From positions 505,924 through 555,773 of the forward strand of contig NW_003128863.1 of the NCBI RefSeq assembly GCF_000003605.2: a stretch of DNA of 49,850 nt. Reading direction: 5' to 3'. The position numbers and the translations under genes are program-made. The notes beneath the pieces are model-generated. The model saw only the letters and a list, made by a program, of their open reading frames with translations. It searched no databases and was not told the DNA's origin. The DNA comes from Saccoglossus kowalevskii (lineage: Eukaryota > Hemichordata > Enteropneusta > Harrimaniidae). Position 1 is the stretch's first letter. Every line of letters starts with the position of its first letter. Below are positions 1-10,674 of this stretch, piece by piece.

Positions 1-290
1 ATGGCCAATCACTGATCGTAAGTTTGTCCTTCAAGCTTTCCCGCCTTTTTTCACTCTGTTTTTGTGGGCTATGTTTCCTATGACGTTCGATTTAAGGGTA
101 TATAAGAATGAAACACACGCTTCTCGATATGTATTTCTTCAGTTTGTAACTCGTTACTATGTTCCAGCATTCGCTGTTGAATAAACCATTAGTTTATTAG
201 TTTCTTAGACGAATTGCTGTCTCCGTGTCTGACATTTGTATACCCCCGCTCAAGGAGTCCGGTTTTTAACTGCATTCCCCCACAATACCT
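1..290 (+). repeat. Possible LTR fragment (retroelement promoter and poly(A) region)
   Basis: The stretch holds a TATATAAG box at 99-106 followed about 75 bases later by AATAAA at 180-185, then a GT-rich tail and a C-rich end. This compact order of promoter, short transcribed part and poly(A) signal is typical of an LTR. There is no internal retroelement coding sequence to the right and the left end is outside the window, so a solo or truncated LTR is an inference. An ordinary gene promoter is not excluded. Confidence 0.3.
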
Positions 291-2260
291 AGCGGACAAG
301 TAGTCCTGACAAGAAGACAAATGTATAACTCATAATCGTTCAATAACGGTTCGATTACAATATGCGGGGGGCATGGATATCAGGAAGAAAATATTAAGTT
401 GAAATGTCTTGACCAAAGTAGACATTGTGTTCAATATTCATTTTCTAAAAAGCCGACCAATCGGATTATATCTAAAATGAAATCTAACAATGCAATGTCG
501 AGTGAGATATTGATGATTACGCAAAACAAGTAATTTATAGCAGCACATACGCTGAATGCATTTTATTTTTAGAAACGAACGCACACCGTTGCATACATTG
601 GCGTTTTTAATTAAATGGCAACATGCATTGCTACATATTGTAAATGTATTTATTTTACAAATGAATAAATTAGTGTTGTCATAGCAATGCACAGTGTCAA
701 ATAACCTGCCTTGCTGGTGAAATGTGAGTAACAATTATATGAATTTTGTTATGCCATCTACATAGCTAGTACAACCTGTTTATATCGTTTCTTTTAATTC
801 TGGCTGCATAACCAGTTTGGGGAAGAATTGTTTTTTTATTGTATCAACAATAAGTGTTGTATGCCTTCAATGTTGGTAGCTGCATTGCTGTGCATTTTCG
901 TTTATTTTGTTAAACCTGCCACACATAATCAATACAGCAAATTATGGGTGAAACGGAATCGGTATCATCTACCCTTAACTGTTCAATGTTTAATGGACAG
1001 TATGATAGTTGATAGACTAATATTAGTGTCTCTTATCAACTCAGTCTGTATTTTGCCAGCTGCAATTTACAGTATTGCTCATTTTGTTTCAAAACACATT
1101 GAAATAATTATCACTTTGGAAGTGTGGTACATGTTTAGCGTAATTCTACATGAATAACAAGAAATTTGATTTACATTTTTTGTGTGTGTAAATGAAATAA
1201 TGGTTTGTTTCAATATTTACAAAAGAATAGTCCACACATCGCCATATTGAATTACTAGTATTATTTAATGTGGTAAATGTGGTAAACATGGTAACTTGGT
1301 AAATGTGTATGATTCCACCACATATGTGCGTCACCACTCAGCAGTTCGTGAGTATATAGATTACCGCAACTCAAAGTCCAAGAAACCAATATAATACTGC
1401 ATCCACTACTCTTGACGGTATATATATATATAATCTAATCATTGTTATTTATGAAGAAGAGCCTTCTAGAGAAAAGAGGAGAAGGAATGGATGCATATTT
1501 GACAGTCACTTGAACCGTTCTGATCACTGAAAATGAACAAATGACCACACAATACATTAAAATATATGTTGGCGCTTGTCGTGGTACAGGTTTGAATCTC
1601 GTGTTTCATGTTAAATTACTGTGTTCAATTCAATTGAGGTGCTTGATTGGCTGATAGTGCTAGTCGCATTATCTAACTAATGAAGACATGGGCTTATTAG
1701 TGTGTTATCATGTGGTGAACACTTACCAGGTAAGGAATATACATTTTTTATGTATGTTTTTTATTATTAATATAACTTCAATGGAACACATATTGGTACA
1801 TTTTTCAAAACAGCTGGTCAGTTGTAAACGCGATGTAAACTGACATTCGAAGCAAATTTGGTAGATGACACAGAAAAACACGCTAAAGACGAAACAATGT
1901 GTAATTTAAGCAAGATGTGAATCGAGATGTTATCATCCGTAAATTTTGAAACATCGAATATCAATCCTGGTCTGCGTAAAAACTTGATTGCACTGCATTT
2001 GTTTGTCATTGGGTGAATCACAGTATACCTCTCAGTTTATGTAAATCACGCTAACATTCGTCTGCAAGTAGGTCGAACCAAGCGCACACGCCAAGCTTGA
2101 TGCCAAATTTGGATATTTCAAAGCAAATTATTGAAAGTCCAAGTACAGGCTCGACAAACTCAATCACTGCGACAATCAAAACAATATTGTCCATAAAGAT
2201 GCTGAAAACCTCAATTATATTTTATTTGTGCCTCGCGAGAAGCTGACAAGATTCGTTCAC
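291..2260. other. Intergenic, no supported gene
   Basis: AT-rich sequence with short open frames on both strands. None shows a recognisable domain, and none is framed by convincing splice sites. A short run of TA repeats lies near 1421-1432. Confidence 0.5.
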
Positions 2261-2268
2261 CCTGAACG

Positions 2269-2465
2269 CAGTGGCGGCGGGGGGGGGGGGTCACCCAAAA
2301 ATAAAATAGTTGAGGTGGGGGTGGGCGCGACGTCCCCCGTATCAAGCTAAAACCCTTTGTGTCAGCAAAATTTGCTCCTCAAAATGCAGGGGTAATAGCT
2401 TTTCAGAGGGTTTAGATTACAGATCTTGCCCCCTTATGCAAAATTTCGTGCCGTCGCCATCTGAA
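2269..2465 (+). repeat. GC-rich dispersed repeat, copy 1 (MITE-like)
   Basis: This GC-rich island contains a 12-base G run at 2279-2290. Its internal blocks, including ccctttgtgtca and aatttcgtgccg, recur in reverse orientation at 12890-13150, and a fragment recurs near 17074-17115. The outer ends (cagtggcgg on the left, ccatctg on the right) are weakly complementary, which would fit a short non-autonomous DNA element. I could not find a matching target-site duplication, so the class is open. Confidence 0.5.
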
Positions 2466-3885
2466 ACGTATAAAATAACACAAAAAACGCACAATTTGAA
2501 TACGTAAACAAACGCAATCAGGTCGTCAGCATTGTATGCAGATGACTATATGTCATCCAAAATATAATTGACAATAAATAGGATAAATGTCTACCTGCTA
2601 AGTTTTTGATGCGCTGCAGTTCGTGCCGCTGACTCCATGGGCATAATTAAATTCAACGCATGATTTTGAAGTAAACTTTCACACCTTCTGCACCTCGGTG
2701 AATAATTTTCCCATCGAGAAGAGAAATATTCATATACTCCCCGGTAGCACTTAACAATTGCTTAATATTACTCCCCCCTGAATGGCAAAGCTGAGTGCCC
2801 ACGGTAGTTTAGCACTTGCTTGTTATTGAAAGTTCAAAAAAACATGACATGTAATTATCGATAATTCACACAACACAGTGATGCCACTGCGTTTTTTTAT
2901 TCCTATTTATAAATGTATATGCTGCAACGATTAAAAATGGACTGTGGCATTAAACCTTCAAAGCAAACACGTGCTCCAAGGCTCAAATTACAAACCTTGA
3001 GATAAAAAAATATGCTCATTCTAGACAACTAACAAATTTACCAACTCTTGCATTAATATGACAGCCACCAGACTGGTCAACAGCTAATACAGCGCGACCT
3101 TCAGCTAAAACATATGCTTGCTCTTCAAAGCAAACACGCACTCAAAAGCTCAAATTACAAACCTTGAGCAAAAACATATGCTTGTTCATTCGAAAAATTT
3201 ACAAACTTTTGCATTATTATGACGGTCACCAGACTGACCGACAGCTAATACAACAAAGCCATTTTAGCGTGACAACAATTTGTCTGTACCAGCAGTGTTA
3301 GTAAGGGGCCATATTAAATCGGTATTCTGTCATTACATCTTTGAAATTGCGTTTACGCTGAGTTACTTAAATTGGCCTTATGAAATCTGTCTGCAGTATA
3401 CCAAATTCACTAACAGCTCACGGCATTGTGGATTTGTAAAAAAAACAGGCAAACACACGACAACGCCTGTAAACTCTCAAAAACAAATATATATAAATGT
3501 CATTGCACATAACAATAATTATTTCCTGCTTGTATCTAGAAAGACCTACTCTAGTTAAATTGAGCAATGAACAATGCGAGTTTATTACTGGCAGTAACAA
3601 GATTATATATTGAGAATTACACAATACTGTTGTTATTTTCATAACATCGCTGTATGTACGTAATTCCGAGCAAACGAACTGTAAGAATATGTTTAATTTA
3701 GGATAGGAGTTTACACCTGCCATGTCAGAAATTGTTTGCAAAAATGACGAGCTAAGTTTATAACGCCAATGACATACGCAATTAACCAGTGATTTCGACT
3801 ACACTGCGCCCTCACTAGTTCACAGGAGAGACATATAGCACACCCATTTACTTTACACAATTTACATACATCGCAAACCATATCA

Positions 3886-3958
3886 TATAAAATGCACCTA
3901 AAATCTGTGACGCAGTCAGTTTGCTCCTGGCACCAATTGGATCGTATGAATTGCAGAG
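3886..3958 (+). promoter_or_regulatory. Core promoter and noncoding exon 1 of LDLa-LU gene 1
   Basis: TATAAAA lies at 3886-3892, and an initiator-like TCAGTTT places the probable start at A3918, 32 bases downstream of the TATA box. The short leader exon would end at 3958 in AGAG followed by a good donor, GTAAGC, and join the acceptor ending at 4439 (run of T then AG). The same TATA, initiator and donor arrangement with the same spacing occurs at 15916-15988 in front of gene 3, which supports function. In this copy exon 1 holds an ATG that, after splicing, opens a 7-codon upstream frame ending just before the main ATG. It is not conserved in gene 3. Confidence 0.65.
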
Positions 3959-4061
3959 GTAAGCTGATCATGTTTTTTCATACTTTTTATTTATATAGAG
4001 AGTAATGTTTAACACCGTAAGAAAAGCCCATACACACACAACTGTAGACGTCGAGCCTTAG

Positions 4062-4100
4062 AAACCACAACGCTATCAGTAACCGTTTGAATTACTAATA
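4062..4100 (-). repeat. Truncated tRNA-like repeat remnant, block 1
   Basis: The block accacaacgctatcag matches the A-box end of the longer tRNA-like sequence at 17205-17285. Here the B-box half is missing. Confidence 0.3.
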
Positions 4101-4452
4101 CGCACTCGAAAAACCTATCCGCACATATATCTATGTGTTGTTGAATTTGATAGCTGCTTGTTGTGTTGTTTTGTATCCCTCAAAAACGTTACATTTTAAC
4201 TATTTTACACGACAATGTATAGTCTCGAGCATTTAAAGGAGTACAATGCTTTCATTAATTGAATCAATAAATATAAAAAATACTAAATTTCTACACAACG
4301 AATTGTCTCGCTACTTTAAACGTCAGCTTGTTGTGGAGCAGATTATGTCCACGCTTGTCAGTGTTGCTTATTTACTATACTAATTTGTGTGGAAGCGGTA
4401 CAGGACAAGAATTATTTATACAGGTTTTTATTTTTTTAGTTACTTGCTAAAT

Positions 4453-6520
4453 ATGAATCCAAAAATATATATCAGTTTATTTGTCGTAATGAGTGTGTTG
4501 CTGAGTAAAGCAGTTGGTAAGTCGAATATATTATTGTGTATGTAATTTAAATAATATCACGTGACTGGTAATGTTGAACTCATTAGATTATTATGAAGTT
4601 ATTACGAGGATACCTCAAAGTACGCTCGAAGACAGTACAGCGGAGTATCTACCTCCGCGCAGCGGAGGTCGATGCGACGGCGTACTGTCTGAGTTTAACT
4701 TATTATTATACTTCTTTTCCTTCTAAGGATACGCCATTGGAAAGCCGAAATCTAAAAGGTTTAGAGCAGAATCAGTGAATGTCTTTGTCTGGAGTTTTTA
4801 TTATTAGAGGACCCTTACGGGCGTAATCATTCCATATTTAGAATTCGCATTTTCTAATATGGTATCATGAAAATACCCTGTAAATTACAGCTAAATTAAC
4901 GCACGCTGTAACTTATGGCGTTACGGTGACAGATGTATAATAATGTTTAATATGAAATGAATCTCAATAGTTGACCTTGTTTCAAACAATTTCTTGGGAC
5001 ATATGATTTCTAATATTGTTTTATAGTTGGGATTTATGGTAGTGCCTCAACAAATTTCATTCTAGAAAAGTTTACGGCCAGAACCCCTTTCAGGTATGAC
5101 CGACAATATTGTTCAATTATCAAAACCTGATATTATCCACCAGCAGTTGATTACTAAAGGCGCCATCATTGATCACATTCCAAATAAAACTGTCTTCTCC
5201 GGGTCATGACATAATGATGCGTGTGCATTTATTTAAACAATAATGGAAAAAGCTGATGCTGGACACTGATTAGTCATAGTCACGAATTTTATTTTAACTT
5301 ACAGGATTTTGTAATCCGAGGTACCATTACCAGTGTGGTGATGGTAGTTGTATTTCGGATTATCTACGATGTAATGGATCTCCTCAATGCTCCGATAATT
5401 CTGATGAAACTGACTGTGGTATGATATATACTTTGCTATTTTTCACTAAGCATTTAGTCCTTGCCTTCTACGTGATATGTCTGTTCGGTCTCAGATCAAT
5501 GAATTGTATGTGTCATACCTATGATAGGTGCGCTTTATTATCTGTGTTTTCCTGTTTCGTAAAATTTTGTAGAATTAATATTTGAATAAGTAGATATGTG
5601 TAGAAAGAAAAAGGCAATTATGACAAATATCAATATATATATACTTGACAACGAGTAATACTATTTTTAACAGGTCAAATCTGTTACCACTGTACCTATA
5701 CGTATGACGCTGAATACCCAGACTACTTTGGATGTAATGCTGGCAAATACCCGAACCATTGCTACAAAGATGTACGTAACAAACGTTAATTGTAGTACCA
5801 TTGAATAAGCACATTATTCAATATAACAGTATTCTGTACATTATTTCCGCCTGTGATGTGTTGTGATAATGTGATATTGTCGTTGTGTAATATATAAACA
5901 TGATTTGTGTTTGATGAGTTCCGAAAATGAATCAAATCATACAGCTTCTATATGTTATGTTTATACACAGGAAATCTGTTCTACTAAATACACACAGTCA
6001 TCTGATAGAACTACTATCTCACTCGGATGCATGAATAAATTGGTACGTATATATGTTAATAAATACCTGAATGTTCTGATATTATGTGAAGCTATTGCAA
6101 TCCAATACTTGAGAAGATCGAATATACATGCCAGCATAACACTAACGCACCACCAATGGCGCATTTAGAACGTAATAATGTCAACATTCATAAAAACGAA
6201 CATTCATTTTTAACCTTCTTGACTTATAAACTTTCATTTATGAGTAACGGTGTTGTTGTTGTTGTTCTTGTGAAGGGTTGCTTAATTCGATATAGACTTT
6301 TCAATAAGAAAAGTTTTCAATAATGTCTGTCAAAGCAACGCTGCCATGTTAAATTTTGATTTTACGGAATATAGATTAATGCAAACACTGTCGTCATTTA
6401 TTCTAGGATTGCGAGACAGAAAATGCGTTGAATGGCCAAAGTTGCAACGAAGACGAACCTGATGCTAGTGAGACAAGCTGTACATTTTGCTGCGATGACG
6501 TGTATTGCAACATGCAATGA
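4453..6520 (+). CDS. LDLa-LU gene 1: secreted LDL-receptor class A plus Ly6/uPAR fusion protein
   Basis: Five coding exons, 4453-4516, 5305-5418, 5674-5771, 5971-6042 and 6407-6520, join in frame to give 153 residues. All junctions are GT-AG with phases 1, 1, 0, 0. Residues 1-21 are a hydrophobic signal peptide starting MNPKIYISLF. Residues 23-59 form one LDLa repeat with six cysteines (24, 32, 37, 44, 50, 59) and the SDE motif at 54-56. Residues 61-151 form an LU/three-finger domain with CxxC at 63-66 and the hallmark CCDDVYCN at 144-151, 12 cysteines in all. The stop follows two residues after the Asn, so no GPI-anchor segment exists and the product should be secreted. The LDLa exon is a symmetrical 1-1 module, as expected for exon shuffling. 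The start is the only ATG that begins a signal peptide. Paralogue of the gene at 17663-19472. Ligand and function are unknown. Confidence 0.87.
4630..4690 (+). repeat. Short foldback element in intron 1 of gene 1
   Basis: Outer arms agacagtac (4630-4638) and gtactgtct (4682-4690) are perfectly complementary, and a second 7-bp stem, cctccgc/gcggagg, sits at the centre. The sequence is much more GC-rich than its surroundings. A diverged copy lies at the same place in the pseudogene intron (10612-10674). The gene 3 intron lacks it. Confidence 0.6.
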
Positions 6521-6945
6521 ATGGCAAACATGAAAGCATGTTGCATGTCGTGATGGTGGTGTTTTATACGTGACAATATGTAGACAATGTTATTTTTGGC
6601 CATGGATCAGAATTGAATGGCGAGATGATTCTTTTAGGCATTATTAGAGAGACAAACTTTGATGTAATCTGATCTGAATATGTGACCAAATGATGTTGAT
6701 CTTGGTTTTGAACTGTATGCTCTTTCTAATTTATGTCGCCGGAATCTGAGGTGTTTTGCGGTGTAAAGGAATCCACGTGGACAGCTCTCCTTCCACGAGT
6801 TGCGAATATTGGACAGACACTCACTGCAGTTGATTGGTAGTGTGTTCGACTGAGTGTACAGCGTGTATTACAATTTCACTACTGACTGCGTTCCACATTA
6901 CTGTCGTCACCATCGTTACCGGAGACTCGTTGGAACACTGTCGTC

Positions 6946-6951
6946 AATAAA
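6946..6951 (+). terminator. Candidate poly(A) signal for gene 1
   Basis: AATAAA lies about 425 bases after the stop codon of gene 1, the first strong match on the plus strand. Transcript data would be needed to confirm it. Confidence 0.35.
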
Positions 6952-6969
6952 AGATTTGTTTTCATTAAG

Positions 6970-8340
6970 TTTGAAGAATAATATAACATAAACCACTACC
7001 ATTGTAACGTGTTAGGAACTCCCTGCCATCCCCGCACACCTGTGGAATAAAGTACGTTGTTTAAACTATAATTGTGTAACATATTCTTGTTGCATTTATT
7101 AAGTTTATTGGGACGGTATGGTGAGTATAGTGTCCCATCTAAATGAGCACAGAAGCGCATATAATGTTCATCATAGCGGGTGGGGTTGTCTGCATAAAAT
7201 CATCTCGTTTGCATAAATTAATATCCATGAGCAACGAAAAACTCATTTTAAGTAACATAGTTGAACTCTTGCAACCTTGCCCTTAGTTATATAATATTAT
7301 TCTCTTTATAATAGTTTGTTTCAATATGAATATGCATTGTCATAATTAATTAACTAGTCTTGGGGTTGAAACAACAGTCTACCGAATGTCCTTGATATAT
7401 GTCAATATCTTGCAAAAACATTGGTGCCAAATATGTTTAATTATTTTAAGGGATATAATTTCCAAGTGCGTTTTTAAATTAGTATTATGAAAGCTCTATC
7501 ATTCTGTTCTAATAGCTGAAACAAATCCCTGTGAATTTTCATTTGTCGAATGAACAGAATACACATTTTTTAGTACATTTTTTTTAAAAATGTGGATGCA
7601 ACGTTTTGCTTTTTATGTATTTTTTTATGTACTGATTTTGATTTGATAACTTTGAACTAAACATATTTTCTTTTAGCTTCATATCTTGATCAAAGTTTGG
7701 CACCCAGTTCATAGGAGTGCTAATCTTGTTTTCTGAACAGATTTTAGGTTTGCAAATGTGTATCAGACTGTGCAAAAACTCTCTCCATGAGTTGGTTTTG
7801 AAACCCAGTCTAGTATTCCCATGGGATTTGGGAGATACATTACCAAGGATATTATTACAAGATAAATGATTTGCTTCATTGAACACATACAACAATGCAA
7901 ATTTCCACAAAGATCAGTGACCTTTGAATGTGTATGTGTATGTGAATGTGTAAATGTTTCCCTCAATATACCTTTCCCTTCCATCTTTGATGGTACGGGC
8001 AAGGTAAAAACTGTGTCAAAATGCATTCCTATTGCCAACAGTTATAAATTCACTGATTATATCATTACGAGTTGAAAAAAATAATCGCAAAGCTGATGTA
8101 AGTGTTTTATAAGACACATTTCTTTATGAGACACACCAGCGAACTGTTGAATGTAACCACATCTTTTTTTTCTTTAACGCGATCATAGCAAGTCACTGAA
8201 TTCACGGAAAATGCATCAGTACATTGATTTTTCACCCTAGTACTATTGTCCAAAATTTCTTAAAATGTTTTTAATATTTTTTACCTGCGACAAGTTACCT
8301 AATTAGTAAGCATTTCGAGAAATCACAGTGTGTGTCCATG
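6970..8340. other. Intergenic, no supported gene
   Basis: AT-rich spacer between blocks 1 and 2. Two overlapping minus-strand open frames at 7584-8038 have no recognisable domain. A second AATAAA-containing stretch near 7050 could be a transposon or alternative 3' end. Nothing else can be supported. Confidence 0.4.
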
Positions 8341-10091
8341 CTCACTTTGAAATGGAACAACTTTGAACTCTAAACTAATGTGTTGGAGTTGACACATTTG
8401 TACAGGGAATAATTGCTGCATCATCTGTATTTCAAATATTCATGATTTGTTTAATTTTCAATAACGGCGATTTTTGGATGAGAAGTTAACTTCAAAAAAA
8501 GTTATAAAGAATAAAATTGTGAAACTCCTGTTTCGAGCTAAATAAGTAGTGTTAATTGGTGGAGCGACATACCCAAATTACCGTTTTCCATCGCAACCAG
8601 ATTCATATCTCTACCAAAACCTTGTATATTTGTCGCTGTAAAAAGGGCAACTCCCCGCTAAAAAGAATTCATCAATATTGTTTTACAGTTATACATGAAA
8701 GAATACTTAACTAAATTTATAATATACCCACAGATGATATTGTATGTTACTGATAATCAGATACGTATGGTTATATTAATGCGCACGTAATGCATGTAAT
8801 ATATTATCTATCGATAATCAAGACGTGAATAAAAATAATATTAGTTTGTGAGCAAAATGTTTGGTTCATAAAGATCATGTGCATTATCATCTTCAGAACA
8901 ATTATGTGCAGTATACTCGGCACATTAATGCCACACTGCTTTTCTGTTTCCTATTCATAAATATAATGTTGCAATGGTTAAATATGGACTATGACATTAA
9001 AACGTTAACGCAAGCACGCGGTCAAAGGCTCAAAACTTGAGCCAGAACATATGCTTGCTCTTCAAAGCAAACACCCGCCCAAAGGGTTAAATTACAAACC
9101 TTGAGGTAAAACATAAGCTAGCTCATTTTTCGCGCTGAAAAATGACAAACTCTTGCACTATCGTGACAGTCACCAGACCGGCCGGCAGCTAATACCACAA
9201 AGCGACCTTGGCGTGACAACAATTAGTCTATGCCAGCAGTGTTAGTAAAGGGTCAAATTGAGTCGGTATTCTGTCATTACATGTTTGAAATTGGGGATTG
9301 GGTTTATGCTGATTGTACTTAAATTGGCCTTATGAAATTTGTCTGCAGTATAGCAAATTCACTTACAGTGAACAGCAATGTGGATATCCACAAAATATCA
9401 AATTTCATTACTCCCAGGACCAGTGCGTTTAAAAAAAACGCCGGGTATAGCATTGTTATTTACATATTGTTAACAATAGCGTGATGTGGAACAGACAAAA
9501 AAAAACACGACAACGCCTGAGTACTTCCCATTGTCTCGAAAGTGCACAAATATATACAAATGCATAATTATTATTAGCTTGAATCTACAGAAACCTACTC
9601 CAGTAAAATTGAGCAATGAACAATGTGAGCGCATAACTGACAGTAACAAGAATGTATCTCGAGAATTACACATCATAACATCGCTGTATGTAAGTAATTC
9701 CGAGCAACTGTAAGAATATCTTTCATGTAGGATAAGAGTTTACACCTGCCATGTCGAAGAGATATTTTGCAACCACGACGAGCCAAGTTTATAACCGATG
9801 ACATACGCAATTAACCAGTGATTTCCACTAGAGAGCGCCCTCACTAGTTCACAGGAGAGACATATGGCACACCCATTTACTTTACACAATTTACATACAT
9901 TGCAAACCATATCATATAAAATGCAACAAAATCTGAGACGCAGTCCGTTTTTTTTTTCATACAAACACTTTTTATATACAGAGTAATGTTTAACACCATA
10001 TGAACGTCCAGGCACGCACAATTGTAGACGTCAAACCTTTCCGGTGTTCATTGGCGTTCAACCTAAAGTAGAATGTGGACTTTGATGTAGA

Positions 10092-10112
10092 AACCACAGC
10101 GCTATCAGTGAC
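10092..10112 (-). repeat. Truncated tRNA-like repeat remnant, block 2
   Basis: Homologous to the tRNA-like sequence at 17205-17285. The A-box end (accacagcgctatcag) and the flanking ttcaacctaaa are kept, while the B-box part is lost. Confidence 0.3.
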
Positions 10113-10611
10113 TCGTTTGAATTACTAATACGCACTCGAAAAAAATATCCGCAAACATATATATGTGTTGTTGAATTTGAAAGCTGCTTGTTTTGTATCC
10201 CTCAAAAACGTTACATTTTAATTATTTTACACTACAATGTGTATAGTCTCGAGCATTTAAAGGAGTACAATTCTTAAAAAGTCAGCTTGGTGTGAAGCAG
10301 ATTATGCCCACGCCTGTCAGTGTTGCTTATTTACTATACTAATTTGTGTGGAAGCGGTACAGAACAAGAATTATTTATACAAGTCCATATAACTATATAA
10401 TATCGCTGTTTTTATTTTTGTTTTAGTTACTTGCTAAATATGAATCCAAAAATATATATCAGTTTATTTGTCGTAATGAGTGTGGTGCCGAGTAAAGCAT
10501 TTGGTAAGTCGAATATATTGTTGTGTATGTAAATAATATCACGTGTCTTGTAATGTTAAACTCATTAGATTATTATGAGATTATTACGAGGATACCTCAA
10601 AGTATGCTCGA

Positions 10612-10674
10612 AGACAGTACAGCGGGAGTATCGACCCACGCGCAGCGGTGGTCGATGCGACGGGCGTACTGTCT
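10612..10674 (+). repeat. Short foldback element in intron 1 of the pseudogene
   Basis: Same outer arms as at 4630-4690 (agacagtac / gtactgtct). The inner stem has diverged, with gacc/ggtc still able to pair. It sits at the homologous position, so it was present before blocks 1 and 2 separated. Confidence 0.55.

Larger units (their letters stand above)
2880..6720 (+). repeat. Tandem segmental duplication, block 1
   Basis: From about 2.9 kb this segment aligns by eye with 8.93 kb onward and 15.0 kb onward. Shared landmarks are the stretch ending atggactgtggcattaaa near 2937, the ccctcactagttcac block near 3809, the TATA/exon 1 module, the signal-peptide exon and the LU exons. The spacing to block 2 is about 6.05 kb. 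It contains complete gene 1. Confidence 0.8.

Noticed and set aside
828..1157. Plus-strand open frame of 109 codons, rather hydrophobic
   Set aside because: No domain, no duplicate in the other blocks, no convincing splice or promoter context; plausible by chance in AT-rich DNA.
1570..1610. B-box-like ggtttgaatct
   Set aside because: No matching A-box at tRNA spacing and no cloverleaf.
5905..6168. Open frames around LU exon 2 read as independent genes (also at 11170-11385)
   Set aside because: They are the LU exon 2 reading frame extended into flanking introns; splice sites and paralogue comparison define the true exon as 72 bases.
6740..7060. LTR-like stretch with AATAAA after gene 1
   Set aside because: No TATA box or paired terminal repeat; the AATAAA is equally well explained as the gene 1 poly(A) signal.
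7584..8038. Two overlapping minus-strand open frames
   Set aside because: No recognised motif, and part of the coding potential comes from a GT-rich simple stretch (His-Thr repeats). Possibly an old transposon, but not supportable.
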